Assembly: GCF_014490665.1 (NCBI RefSeq)
Contig: NZ_CP061038.1
Span: 620,001-684,000, forward strand
Origin: Sphingomonas alpina
GTDB lineage: Bacteria > Pseudomonadota > Alphaproteobacteria > Sphingomonadales > Sphingomonadaceae
Reading direction: 5' to 3'
Length of the DNA stretch: 64,000 nt
The translations under genes and the position numbers were made by a program. Shown piece after piece: positions 19,484-28,149 of the stretch. Each line of letters begins with the position of its first letter. Position 1 is the stretch's first letter. Under the pieces are notes generated by a model. The model saw only the letters and a list, made by a program, of their open reading frames with translations, did not search any database and was not told the origin of the DNA.

Positions 19484-19969
19484 ATGAATAAATTTGCAAA
19501 AACTGCCATGCTCGCTGTTGTCGCCATGGGAATGACTGCAGTCCCTGCTTATGCGAATAACCTTTCTTCGCCGGGCGCTGGAACGACGGTCAATGCATCC
19601 GGTTCGATCAGCGTTAATATCTTCGGTCTTGGTGCACGTACTTGTGCCGTCACGATGACCGGCACGGTAACATCGGCAACGCCAGGCGTGATTACTTTCA
19701 CCAGCGGCACCGCAACTGGCACCGGCTGCACCAGCTCCGGCACCGGCAGCGTTGCTTATCCGATCGTTGTCCGGGCAACCTCGCAGACGGTCGTCACGGT
19801 CGACACATTGTCGATTGCTACGCCGCTCGGCACCTGCACGAAGAACAACGTTGCCTTTAACTGGAACAACTCGACCTCCACGGCAACGTCCGGTTCGCAG
19901 AGCGTCGGCATCTGCACCATGTCGTCTGCGACGCTGAGCGTCTCGCCGGCAGTGGTTATCGCACCGTAA
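19484..19969 (+). CDS. Secreted four-cysteine protein, copy 1 (PraB-like?)
   Basis: 161-residue exported protein with signal peptide ending AYA-NN. The mature part is Thr/Ser/Gly-rich, beta-strand-like, with four cysteines (in RTCAVT, GTGCTSS, GTCTKNN, GICTMSS) and a conserved ending SVSPAVVIAP. A paralogue with the same four cysteines and the same NVAF-WNN-TSTA segment lies directly downstream. The pattern is reminiscent of PraB, the alkane oxidation protein activator of Pseudomonas; that link is from memory of the family style and is weak. A clean terminator follows the gene. Confidence 0.75.
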   Translation: MNKFAKTAMLAVVAMGMTAVPAYANNLSSPGAGTTVNASGSISVNIFGLGARTCAVTMTGTVTSATPGVITFTSGTATGTGCTSSGTGSVAYPIVVRATSQTVVTVDTLSIATPLGTCTKNNVAFNWNNSTSTATSGSQSVGICTMSSATLSVSPAVVIAP

Positions 19970-19983
19970 CCGACCCCCGACTG

Positions 19984-20018
19984 GTGGCATGGCGGGAAAC
20001 CGCCATGCCACTTTTCTT
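19984..20018 (+). terminator. Rho-independent terminator
   Basis: Perfect 12-bp stem GTGGCATGGCGG / CCGCCATGCCAC (19984-19995 and 20000-20011) with a GAAA tetraloop, followed by TTTTCTT. It ends the transcript of the first four-cysteine protein and separates it from its paralogue 26 bp further on, so read-through could give lower expression of the second copy. Confidence 0.93.
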
Positions 20019-20044
20019 GGGCTGGAAGTCAGGAGGGGCTGAAT

Positions 20045-20521
20045 ATGGCGATCATTCGGAATTGCGTTGCCGCGTTCGCCTGTCTCGGCATGGTGTCGCC
20101 TGTCCTGGCAAACCCGATCACATCGCCTGCGGTGGGTGATCCGGTTACTGCGACCGCTTCGTTCACTTCCAGCATCTCGGGCCAGAGCATCTTCCATACC
20201 TGCCATTATCAATCAATGACCGGCACAGTGACGGGAGTTGATACAATTACATTTGTCAGCGGCACTTCGTCGGATTGCCCGGTCAGCGCCGGGCCTGGCG
20301 CGATCAGTTTTCCCCTGATCGTCAGGACAACATCGACGACACAAGTGAAGGTCGATGTTTTGCAGCTTGGATCATTGGCTGGATACTGCACCAGAAGCAA
20401 TGTTGCATTCTCGTGGAATAACGCGACGTCTACGGCCGCATCCGGTCCACAGTTTATGGGTGTTTGTACACTACAATCGGCCAGCATGACGGTGACCCCT
20501 TCAGTCGTTATCGCGCCTTAG
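20045..20521 (+). CDS. Secreted four-cysteine protein, copy 2
   Basis: 158-residue paralogue of the preceding protein. Signal peptide ending VLA-NP; cysteines in HTCHYQS, SSDCPVS, GYCTRSN and GVCTLQS occupy matching positions; shared NVAFSWNNATSTA and TVTPSVVIAP endings. Copy 1 reads NVAFNWNNSTSTA in the same place. The two have diverged strongly outside these landmarks, so the duplication is not recent. Ribosome site GGAGGGG precedes the ATG at 20045. Function unknown; two disulfides per protein are likely in the periplasm or outside the cell. Confidence 0.75.
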   Translation: MAIIRNCVAAFACLGMVSPVLANPITSPAVGDPVTATASFTSSISGQSIFHTCHYQSMTGTVTGVDTITFVSGTSSDCPVSAGPGAISFPLIVRTTSTTQVKVDVLQLGSLAGYCTRSNVAFSWNNATSTAASGPQFMGVCTLQSASMTVTPSVVIAP

Positions 20522-20593
20522 GCGATGAATAGGCAGAATTACCTGTTTGAAAATCCGGGATTACTAGAATTATTGTAGCTTTGGAGTATCTCA

Positions 20594-21025
20594 ATGAGAA
20601 AGTCGGTTTTTCTTGGCGGCATGATCGCCTCTTTGGCCCTCTCGATCGCAACGCCGTCCTATGCCGGAGGCGACAAGTCCGCTTTCAGCATCAAGACGCC
20701 GATCGAGAAGATCGCTGCCAATCCCGCCGCCAAGGCGGTGATCGAGCATGAGCTGCCCGGCTTCATGACGCATCCGCTGTACGAGCAGTTCAAGACGATG
20801 AGCCTTGAAGCGCTCGAGGCGATGTTTCCCGATGCCGTGCCGCATGAACGGGTCGAAGCGGTCGACGCGGCGCTGAAGGCGATTCCGGCGGACGCCGCGA
20901 CCCAGGCCGCACCGGCCAGTGCCGCTACCGCCGCCGATCCGGCGATCACAACCAGCCCCGCGCCGGCATCCACGCCGACGCCAACCCCTGCACCCTCCCC
21001 AGCACCCGCCACCACGCCGCAATAA
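20594..21025 (+). CDS. Exported protein of unknown function with Pro/Thr/Ala-rich tail
   Basis: 143-residue protein with a signal peptide (ending SYA-GG). The folded part, about residues 25-95, contains SIKTPIEKIAANPAAKAVIEHELPGFMTHPLYEQFKTMSLEAL in pattern, rich in small helices; the last 45 residues are an Ala/Pro/Thr low-complexity tail, likely a disordered linker or wall-spanning segment. The helical motif (PIEKIAANPAAKAVIE, PGFMTHPLYEQFKTMSL) recurs in sphingomonad exported proteins near esterases, but no function is known to me. It is 35 bp upstream of the PhoD-like gene and may be cotranscribed with it. Confidence 0.75.
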   Translation: MRKSVFLGGMIASLALSIATPSYAGGDKSAFSIKTPIEKIAANPAAKAVIEHELPGFMTHPLYEQFKTMSLEALEAMFPDAVPHERVEAVDAALKAIPADAATQAAPASAATAADPAITTSPAPASTPTPTPAPSPAPATTPQ

Positions 21026-21060
21026 AGGGCGGTATCGCCCGAACCAGGTCAGGATGCGAA

Positions 21061-22695
21061 ATGCCATTGGAGATTGGCCGGCGCGAGCTCGTCTTGAGCG
21101 CCGGCCTGGGGATGAGTGCGCTCGCGCTGATGGGATCCGGCGCCGCTGCCCAGTTACTGGCGGCGCGCGGGTTTACTCATGGCGTTGCCAGCGGTGAGCC
21201 GGGGCCGGCATCGATTCTACTGTGGACGCGGTTCGTGGCGGGCAATGGCAGCGATACGCGACTGACCGTCGAGATTTCAGAGGCGACCGATTTTCGCGTG
21301 ATCCGGGCAGGGGGCAGTGCGCACGCCAGGCGTGACGGCGATTTCACGGCCCGTACCGTGATCGGTGGGCTCGATCCCGGCCGCTGGTATTTTTATCGGT
21401 TCGTAAGCGCCGATGGCGCGGTATCGCCGGTCGGGCGCACCAGGACCCTCCCGGTCGGATCGGTGGCACGCTTCTGTCTCGGCGTCTTTTCCTGCGCCAA
21501 TCTGCCCGCCGGCTGGTTCAACGCCTATGCCCATGCGGCGGCGCGCGACGATATCGACCTGATGGTGCACACCGGCGATTATTTCTACGAATATCCGCTC
21601 GGCTATTATCCGCGCGCGAACCGGATGGTGGCGGGACGGGTGATGGAACCGCCAACCGAGGCGATCCGGCTGGCCGATTACCGGCTGCGCCTCGCCAGCT
21701 ATCGTGCCGACCCGGATCTGCAGCGGCTGCATCAGATGTTCCCGATGATCGCGCAGCGCGACGACCATGAACTGGCCAATGACAGCTGGGCGCATGGTGC
21801 GGAAAACCACACCCCCGATGAGGGCGATTACGAGGCGCGCAAGCGGGCATCGATCAGGGCCTATGACGAGTGGCTGCCGGTGTCGGGGCGGGCCTGGTCG
21901 AGCTATGAAGTGGGTGACCTGGCGACGATCTTCCGCCCGGAAACCCGGCTCACCGCGCGCAGCGCCTGGCTCGACACACGCCCCGTGGCGGACGCGCCGG
22001 GCGACCCGGTGGCCAATCTGATTGCGCTTCGCGACGGGCCGCTGGCCGATCCGAAGCGCACGCTGATGGGCGATGCCCAGGAACAATGGCTGTATCAGGG
22101 GATGGCGCAGTCGAAGCGGCGCGGCGCCAAATGGCAAGTCGTGGCTCAACAGGTGCTGGTCGGCCAGCAGAAGCTGCCCGAATTGCCCCAGGCCATGCTG
22201 TCCAACCTGAAGCTGCCGCCCGAGGGGGCCGCTTATCTCAGGGCGATCAACGCCTCGGCAAAAGCGGGGCTGCCCGCCGATCTCGACGGCTGGGCCGGTT
22301 TTCCGGCCGCGCGGGCGCGCTTCCTGAGCGCCGCGCAGCAAGCCGATGCCGATCTGATCGTGCTGTCCGGCGACAGTCATAATGCCTGGGCGTTCGACCT
22401 GGCCCAGGATGGGAAGCCGGCGGGGGTGGAATTCGGCGGGCACAGCGTCACCTCTGCCGGGCTCGAGGAATATATATCCGTACCACCGGCACTGGTCGGG
22501 CAATTCTTCATCAATGCGAGCCCCGAGCTCAAATGGGCGGAGACGAGCAGCCGTGGCTATATGGCGGTCGAGCTGACGCCGGACAAAGTCACCGGCGAAT
22601 GGGTGTTCATGGACGGCATCGCCACGCGGTCGCTCGCCACCAGGCAGGGCCACAAGATGCAGGTCGAACGCGGGCGCAGGGTGTTCGCAGCGTGA
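21061..22695 (+). CDS. PhoD-like alkaline phosphatase/phosphodiesterase
   Basis: 544-residue metallophosphatase of the PhoD family, exported. The N-terminus GRRELVLSAGLGMSALAL looks like a Tat signal (twin Arg then hydrophobic core). An N-terminal Ig-like PhoD_N domain (FTHGVASGEPGPASILLWTR, typical start) precedes the metallophosphatase core: GVFSCAN, MVHTGDYFYEY, QRDDHELANDSW, VLSGDSHNAWAF, and a C-terminal VEFGGHSVTS. Such enzymes hydrolyse phosphodiesters and need Ca and Fe. Start 21061 is 35 bp after the previous gene, so an operon is plausible. No pho box was recognised. Confidence 0.92.
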   Translation: MPLEIGRRELVLSAGLGMSALALMGSGAAAQLLAARGFTHGVASGEPGPASILLWTRFVAGNGSDTRLTVEISEATDFRVIRAGGSAHARRDGDFTARTVIGGLDPGRWYFYRFVSADGAVSPVGRTRTLPVGSVARFCLGVFSCANLPAGWFNAYAHAAARDDIDLMVHTGDYFYEYPLGYYPRANRMVAGRVMEPPTEAIRLADYRLRLASYRADPDLQRLHQMFPMIAQRDDHELANDSWAHGAENHTPDEGDYEARKRASIRAYDEWLPVSGRAWSSYEVGDLATIFRPETRLTARSAWLDTRPVADAPGDPVANLIALRDGPLADPKRTLMGDAQEQWLYQGMAQSKRRGAKWQVVAQQVLVGQQKLPELPQAMLSNLKLPPEGAAYLRAINASAKAGLPADLDGWAGFPAARARFLSAAQQADADLIVLSGDSHNAWAFDLAQDGKPAGVEFGGHSVTSAGLEEYISVPPALVGQFFINASPELKWAETSSRGYMAVELTPDKVTGEWVFMDGIATRSLATRQGHKMQVERGRRVFAA

Positions 22696-22737
22696 TGGGC
22701 AGGACACAGCATCGGGAGAAAGTATCTCAAATAAGGC

Positions 22738-22789
22738 AAATTAAGGCGCATTTGTGGCAAAATGATTTGACTCCGTGGAAATTAAGGCG
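22738..22789 (+). promoter_or_regulatory. Direct repeat AAATTAAGGCG before the amidase genes
   Basis: AAATTAAGGCG occurs at 22738-22748 and again at 22779-22789, 41 bp apart start to start, about four helical turns, in the 176-bp gap between the PhoD gene and the first amidase. This is the arrangement expected of two binding sites for one regulator on the same DNA face. Which regulator is not known; the TetR gene at 26.4 kb is one possibility. Confidence 0.4.
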
Positions 22790-22871
22790 AGATTGGGGCT
22801 GGATTAGGGCAAGAAGGCCGCATTCCAACTCTCGCCGCTTGCCCTGGATCTTGCATCCAGGAGCGCATCTC

Positions 22872-24416
22872 ATGACAAACCCGTTTGACTCGATCTCTGC
22901 TCGGACCGTTCTTCCCGCGCGGCGCAATTTTCTGAAGATGGCCGGCATGCTCGGCGCGGCGACCCTGCTTCCCGGCATCGCCCTTGCCCGGGCAGGACCG
23001 GTGTCCTCGCCTTTCGCCGAGATGGACGCGACCGCACTGGCCGCGGCGATCAAGGCGCGCGAGATTTCGCCGGTTGAGGCGCTGGAAGCGGCGATTGCGC
23101 GGGCACAGGCGGTGCAGCCGGCGATCAACTGCATCAGCGAGGACATGTATGATCGCGCGCGCCGCCGCGCCGCTTCGACCGACCTTTCCGCGCCGTTCGC
23201 CGGCGTGCCTTATTTGATCAAGGATGAGGCGGACATTGTCGGGCTGGCCAGGCATTTCGGTTCGCGCCTCGACAAGGTCATGCCGATTGCAAAGCGGAAC
23301 GATGTGCTGGTCGAGCGGTGCGAGCAGATCGGCCTCAATCCCTTTGCTCGCACGACCATGCCTGAATTCGGCATTCTGCCAACTACCGAAACCCTGGCCT
23401 ATGGCGTGACGCGCAATCCCTGGAACCTCGATCATGTCCCGGGCGGTTCGTCGGGCGGCGCGGCGGCGGCAGTCGCGGCCGGGATTGTTCCCAAGGCACA
23501 TGGTTCCGATGGCGCGGGGTCGCTCCGGATCCCCGCGAGCAATTGCGGCTTGGTCGGTCTCAAGACCTCGCGCGACCGGATCGGCGGCGGGTCGTTCCTG
23601 GGTCAGCCATTCTGCCTGTCGCGCACGGTCCGCGATACCGCCAACCAGCTTGCGCTGGTCGAGCACAAGGGGCCGGGTGCGGCCTATGCGCCGGTCGGCC
23701 GGGTGACCGATCCTTCCGCAAGGCGGTTGCGCATCGGTTTCATCATGAACGGCCTTGGCGGCCATGCGCCATCGCCCGAGGTATCGGAAAGCATCACCAC
23801 CACGCTCGCTCTGCTGGAATCGCTTGGCCACAGGATCGGCGAGGCGCGGTGGCCATTCGACGGTACGCAATTCGTCGAGGATTTCACGCTGGTCTATATG
23901 GCGAAAGCCAAGGGCACGCGCGCGCGGATGTCCGGTGGCGACGGCGCCTCTCCCGATCCCGCCTTTCTCAAAAAGCTGATCGAATCGGCTTCGTTCGACA
24001 TCGGCGAACTGAGCGCGGATTTCTCCGATGAGTCGGTTGCACTGGCCTATACGCGCATGGCCGCCAGTTCGCGGGCCTATTTCGACCTGTTCGACACAAT
24101 GGACGTCCTGGTGACGCCGGTTCTGCTCAAGCCTCCGGCGCGGATCGGTGAGATCAACGGGTCGATTCCATTTCCGATCTTGCTGATGCGGCTGAACAAT
24201 TACGCCGACTATACGATGCTGCAAAATGCGAGCGGTGGGCCGGCGATCAGCCTGCCGATGCATTGGACGAAGGACGGCCTGCCGGTCGGCGTCCAGTTCG
24301 CCAGCCGACTGGGCGGGGAACGCACCTTACTTGAACTCGCCTTCGAGCTCGAACGCGCTCAGCCCTGGGCTCAGCGTCGTCCGCCGCTCTGGGCTCCATC
24401 TCATGTTTCAACATAA
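22872..24416 (+). CDS. Tat-exported amidase, copy 1 (amidase signature family)
   Basis: 514-residue serine amidase with the Ser-cisSer-Lys triad region visible: Lys in YLIKDEA (about residue 118), PGGSSGGAAAAVAAG, and the nucleophile region HGSDGAGSLRIPAS. It carries a Tat signal: ARRNFLKMAGMLGAATLLPGIALA. It would hydrolyse amide bonds in the periplasm; the substrate is unknown. ATG 22872 is chosen because AGGAG is just upstream and it gives the Tat signal. A close paralogue follows 22 bp downstream in the same direction, so the two form an operon. Confidence 0.92.
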   Translation: MTNPFDSISARTVLPARRNFLKMAGMLGAATLLPGIALARAGPVSSPFAEMDATALAAAIKAREISPVEALEAAIARAQAVQPAINCISEDMYDRARRRAASTDLSAPFAGVPYLIKDEADIVGLARHFGSRLDKVMPIAKRNDVLVERCEQIGLNPFARTTMPEFGILPTTETLAYGVTRNPWNLDHVPGGSSGGAAAAVAAGIVPKAHGSDGAGSLRIPASNCGLVGLKTSRDRIGGGSFLGQPFCLSRTVRDTANQLALVEHKGPGAAYAPVGRVTDPSARRLRIGFIMNGLGGHAPSPEVSESITTTLALLESLGHRIGEARWPFDGTQFVEDFTLVYMAKAKGTRARMSGGDGASPDPAFLKKLIESASFDIGELSADFSDESVALAYTRMAASSRAYFDLFDTMDVLVTPVLLKPPARIGEINGSIPFPILLMRLNNYADYTMLQNASGGPAISLPMHWTKDGLPVGVQFASRLGGERTLLELAFELERAQPWAQRRPPLWAPSHVST

Positions 24417-24438
24417 TCATCAGGGAGTTTGCGGCCAA

Positions 24439-25998
24439 ATGACTATTTCATCGAGCGACGCGTCCGCGCAGGGACGGCGCGATTTTCTCAAAACGCTGGG
24501 CATGGCAAGCGCCGCCGCAGCGCTGATCCCCGGCAGTGCGCTGGCCCGGGCCGTGGCCGAGCCGGCCGCCGACTTTGCCAGCATGGATGCCACCGGCCTG
24601 GCGGCGGCGATCAAGGCGCGCAAGATCTCCCCGCTGGAGGCGGTCAACGCCGCCATCGCCCGCGCCCAGGCCGTCCAGCCTCAGCTCAACTGCATCAGCC
24701 AGGAACTGTATGATCGCGCGCGCAAGCATGTTCCGGCGATCAACCCGGCGGGACCGTTCGCCGGTGTGCCGATGATGATCAAGGATGAGGCCGATGTCGC
24801 TGGGACGGCCAAGCATTTCGGTTCGAAGCTGGACAAGCTGACGCCGATTGCGAAGGAGAATGACCAGTTGGTCGAGCTCATCGAGCAATCCGGCTTCAAC
24901 ATCTTCGCCCGCACGACGATGCCCGAATTCGGCATCCTGCCGACCACCGAAACGCTCGCTTACGGCATAACGCGCAATCCGTGGAATCTGGACCATACAC
25001 CGGGCGGATCGTCCGGCGGTGCGGCGGCGGCGGTTGCCGCTGGAATCATCCCCCTGGCGCATGGTTCGGACGGTGCCGGCTCATTGCGCATTCCGGGAAG
25101 CGTGTGCGGACTGGTCGGCATGAAACCGTCACGCGATCGCCTCGCCGGCCCGTTGAGCATCATCAACGGCAAGATGGACGTCAGCGGCTTCCTGGGCGAG
25201 TCATTCTGCCTGTCCCGCACCGTGCGCGATACCGCCAACATGCTCGCGCTACTCGAAATGAAGGGGGCGGGCGCAGTCTATCCGCCGGTCGGCAAGGTCA
25301 CCGGTCCGGGCACCAAGAAGCTGCGCATCGGCTATATCATGAACAGCCTGGGCGACCACGTGCCGGTGCCGGAAGTAGCGGAAGGCGTAAACGCGACGCT
25401 GAAATTGCTCGAATCGCTCGGCCACCATGTCAGCCCGGTCAAATACCCGTTCGATGGTGCGGCCTTTGTGGAGGATTTTACCGTCGTCTATCTCGCTCGG
25501 GCCAATGAAGCCAAGAAGCTGCTCCCGCCAGGGACCAGTCTCGATCCGAAGATCCTGCGCGCTCTGGTCGAGCCACTCTCCTTTAGCATGAGCCAATTGG
25601 CCGAAGACGTGCCGGACGCCATGGCGGCGAAATGCTATGAGCGCATCGCGGCGGCGTCCAAGGCCTATTTCGGCCTGTTCGACACGATTGATATCCTCGT
25701 CACGCCAGTGCTGCTCAAGCCGCCGGCCCGGATCGGCGACATCAACGGCTCCCTGCCGGTGGCGGTCGTGATGCAGCGGCTCAACAACTATGCCGATTAC
25801 ACCATGTTGCAGAACGCAACGGGCGGGCCGGCGCTGAGCCTGCCGATGCACTGGACCAAGGACGGCTTGCCGGTTGGCGTTCAGTTCGCCGGACCGCTCG
25901 GCGGTGATCGAGCATTGCTTGAGCTCTCCTTCGAACTTGAGAAAGCTCAACCCTGGGCGCAACGCCGGCCGCCGCTCTGGGCGCCGTCTCGCGTCTGA
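24439..25998 (+). CDS. Tat-exported amidase, copy 2
   Basis: 519-residue paralogue of the preceding amidase, close over the whole length (for example ARTTMPEFGILPTTETLAYG and the C-terminal AQPWAQRRPPLWAPS are shared). Tat signal GRRDFLKTLGMASAAAALIPGSALA; catalytic Lys in MMIKDEA, PGGSSGGAAAA, HGSDGAGSLRIPG. It differs by an insert SIINGKMDVSG near residue 235, close to the substrate pocket in this fold, so the two copies may differ in substrate. GGGAG lies upstream of ATG 24439. Confidence 0.92.
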   Translation: MTISSSDASAQGRRDFLKTLGMASAAAALIPGSALARAVAEPAADFASMDATGLAAAIKARKISPLEAVNAAIARAQAVQPQLNCISQELYDRARKHVPAINPAGPFAGVPMMIKDEADVAGTAKHFGSKLDKLTPIAKENDQLVELIEQSGFNIFARTTMPEFGILPTTETLAYGITRNPWNLDHTPGGSSGGAAAAVAAGIIPLAHGSDGAGSLRIPGSVCGLVGMKPSRDRLAGPLSIINGKMDVSGFLGESFCLSRTVRDTANMLALLEMKGAGAVYPPVGKVTGPGTKKLRIGYIMNSLGDHVPVPEVAEGVNATLKLLESLGHHVSPVKYPFDGAAFVEDFTVVYLARANEAKKLLPPGTSLDPKILRALVEPLSFSMSQLAEDVPDAMAAKCYERIAAASKAYFGLFDTIDILVTPVLLKPPARIGDINGSLPVAVVMQRLNNYADYTMLQNATGGPALSLPMHWTKDGLPVGVQFAGPLGGDRALLELSFELEKAQPWAQRRPPLWAPSRV

Positions 25999-26400
25999 TC
26001 AGGTTCGCGAACCGGATGCAATCAACGCTGCAATAAGGAAGATTTTCAGGCCACGCTGCGACGGACAAGAATATGTCGGCAACTCATTACAGATGCTGAC
26101 ATATTCTTGATTCCGCAGTGGTGCTTACCGTCTCCGCCCTGTGTTGCGAAGCGGAAATAGTTTTGGTTTCATGGCAGTAACAACAGGGGAATGACGAGGC
26201 CAAAACGCTTCTGCGTGGATATGTTATTACGATCATCTGTATCATCGATGAAAGAACACTGCTCGACCTTGCTTTTTTTCTTGAAAAGGTCCAATGCGGT
26301 ACAAAGTATCAATGTTTCATCGCGGGTGCTGTTGTTGAATTGATCCGGCGCTGAAACAGGGAGTCAGTGGTCATGGGCGCTCATCGGATACGCAGGCCGG
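25999..26400. other. Intergenic region between amidase 2 and TetR gene
   Basis: 400 bases with no gene. It holds one perfect inverted repeat (separate entry at 26066-26109) and an AT-leaning stretch at 26200-26340 that probably contains the promoter of the TetR gene. No clear -10/-35 pair was assigned. Confidence 0.4.
26066..26109. promoter_or_regulatory. Perfect 12-bp inverted repeat, terminator or operator
   Basis: CAAGAATATGTC (26066-26077) and GACATATTCTTG (26098-26109) are perfect inverse copies around a 20-base centre, and pairing continues with GC/GC after one mismatch. There is no T run after it, so it is not a standard Rho-independent terminator. It lies 68 bp after the second amidase stop and about 290 bp before the TetR gene. 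It could be a processing or terminator hairpin of the amidase transcript or a regulator site. Confidence 0.55.
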
Positions 26401-27168
26401 ATGAACGATAGTCTTAAATATCGGTTTGACGCCACCATCGGCCTTCGGGCAAGGGCGCCCAATCCGGAACGGGTACAATTTTTTGAGGCTGAATCTTTGA
26501 ATAAGACTCCCCAGGCAGGCAGTGTTTCCCAGAAAAAGACCCGCACGAAACCGACCTTGATGCCCAAACAGGCTCGCGCCATTCAGACCCGCGAGCATTT
26601 GCTCGATGTCGCCGGATCGCTTCTCGCCGAGGTCGGGCTTGAGGATATCTCGACCAACATGATCTGCGCTCGCGCAGGGATGAGCCCGCCCGCGCTGTAT
26701 CGATATTTCGCTGACAAGCATGCGGTGCTGGAAGCGCTGGGCATGCGGCTGATGGAGCGGCAGAACGAACTGCTGATCGGCTGGCTCGAGGGCAATCTGA
26801 CCTCCGGCCTTGATGGCATGTTCGAAAAGATCGAAGTTGTTCTGCGCGAGACCGCTGAACTGACCGCTGCGGAACCTGGCGGTGTATGGATCGAGCGCGC
26901 CCTGCATGCATCGCCGAGACTGTCGCATATTCGCATCGAGTCTCATCGCTTCGTCACCGATGCGCTGCTTGAAGTATTTACCGCAATGCTGCCGGACATG
27001 CCCAGGGATGTCCTGTGGCGACGCATCAGATTCCTGATCGAACTTGGCTATGCCGCCCATGAAATGATGGGCGAGGAAGAGCGTATTTCGCCCGAGACGG
27101 TCTATGCCGAAACGGCGCGCATGATGCGATTTGTGCTTCTCGGGGACGAAGACCCGAAGGGTCGCTGA
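26401..27168 (+). CDS. TetR/AcrR family transcriptional regulator
   Basis: DNA-binding repressor-type protein. The TetR helix-turn-helix is plain: AIQTREHLLDVAGSLLAEVG, then SPPALYRYFADKHAVLEALG, about residues 58-112. The C-terminal ligand domain is unassigned. The annotated ATG at 26401 gives a roughly 55-residue basic N-terminal extension, unusual for the family; later starts such as the TTG at about 26497 or the ATG near 26560 would give a normal length. Likely controls a neighbouring catabolic function such as the amidases, but no matching operator was identified. Confidence 0.85.
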   Translation: MNDSLKYRFDATIGLRARAPNPERVQFFEAESLNKTPQAGSVSQKKTRTKPTLMPKQARAIQTREHLLDVAGSLLAEVGLEDISTNMICARAGMSPPALYRYFADKHAVLEALGMRLMERQNELLIGWLEGNLTSGLDGMFEKIEVVLRETAELTAAEPGGVWIERALHASPRLSHIRIESHRFVTDALLEVFTAMLPDMPRDVLWRRIRFLIELGYAAHEMMGEEERISPETVYAETARMMRFVLLGDEDPKGR

Positions 27169-27346
27169 TCGGGATTGTCGTTGTATCGGGACCGCCGGCA
27201 GTTCCTTCTGGAGGAGATGCGCGGTTGGTTCTTGCAAGAATAGTATTTATAGCTATCGTTTTGATCGCGGGTTGTACCCACTGATCAGGCAGGAGCGTCC
27301 GCACATTCTCGGCGCCGAGCGTTCGGCATAATGAGCGGATGATTTC

Positions 27347-27655
27347 GTGCGTGTATTGGCTCTCCTGCTTCCGGCCCTGGCTCTTTCTGCATGCGCGACC
27401 CCGGAGACGAGGTTGCGCTCCGGTTTGATTGGCATGGGCCTGTCGGAGCGGCAATCGACCTGCATGGCCGATCGCATGGCCCATAAGCTGTCGATCACTC
27501 AGCTTCGGCGCATTGCGGCATTGGGGAGCCTGAGGAACCAGCCGCTCGACAAGCTCTCCCAGGAGGAATTCCTGCACAGGATTCGCGCGCTTCGCGATCA
27601 TGAAATCCTCGCGGTGACTCTCAATGCCGCGGCCGGCTGCGCCTTCGGTTTTTAG
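27347..27655 (+). CDS. Small predicted lipoprotein
   Basis: 102 residues starting at GTG 27347, with a lipoprotein signal ALALSAC (Cys about residue 16), then a short helical domain with two further cysteines (RQSTCMADRM and the C-terminal AAGCAFGF). The segment GLSERQSTCMADRMAHKLSITQLRRI is in pattern shared by many small sphingomonad exported proteins of unknown function. It lies 180 bp after the TetR gene, not obviously coupled. Confidence 0.75.
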   Translation: MRVLALLLPALALSACATPETRLRSGLIGMGLSERQSTCMADRMAHKLSITQLRRIAALGSLRNQPLDKLSQEEFLHRIRALRDHEILAVTLNAAAGCAFGF

Positions 27656-28149
27656 AGCATCGAGAATGACATCAGGCGCATGAGGAGTGGCTGAAATTGT
27701 GCGCGAGGCCATTATGTCAGTGGCGCGATGGCAATATCGTTTTCGACACTGAGAAAGAGCGTGCCGGGCCAAGTCCGGCAAGGGTCTGCATGCCGGATAC
27801 CATGTGACGGTTGAATCGCTGCCGACGACAGAGCTGAAGGACGACAGGGCTGAAGGAACAGGCCAAGGGAGATATGTTACACCGGAAACGTAACATATCT
27901 TTTTTCATCGCCGTCTTTGCGCGGCAATACAATAATTCATTATATATCAGTAGTTTATAACTGGTTCGAGCGACTCCCGGGCGTGAACTATGCGCAGATT
28001 CCCGCGCGCTGATCCGGCAATAGGATAGCAAAGACTATTATATCGCCGGGCGTTTTGCTATATGAGCCTGCAAGGTCCGCTGCGGCCACGCGGTCAAAAA
28101 ATGCCCGCGGCGAGATGGGGAGAAACGGGGTGTCAGCAGTGTCGGGATC
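27656..28149. other. Non-coding region with orphan terminator
   Basis: 490 bases without a supported gene. The first part has small GC-rich hairpins (for example TGCCGG...CCGGCA around 27760). A strong terminator on the plus strand lies at 27871-27905, 215 bp after the nearest plus-strand stop codon, so a small RNA or a long 3' untranslated region may end here. After it comes an AT-rich stretch likely to hold the promoter of the ceramidase-like gene. Confidence 0.4.
27871..27905 (+). terminator. Rho-independent terminator
   Basis: Stem GATATGTTAC / GTAACATATC (27871-27880 and 27890-27899), nine-base loop, then six T. Perfect ten-pair stem with a U-tract on the plus strand only. The stem is AT-rich, unusual for this GC-rich genome. 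No gene ends directly before it. Confidence 0.9.

Noticed and set aside
21277..22707. 476-residue minus-strand frame opposite PhoD
   Set aside because: Antisense shadow; all phosphatase motifs are on the plus strand.
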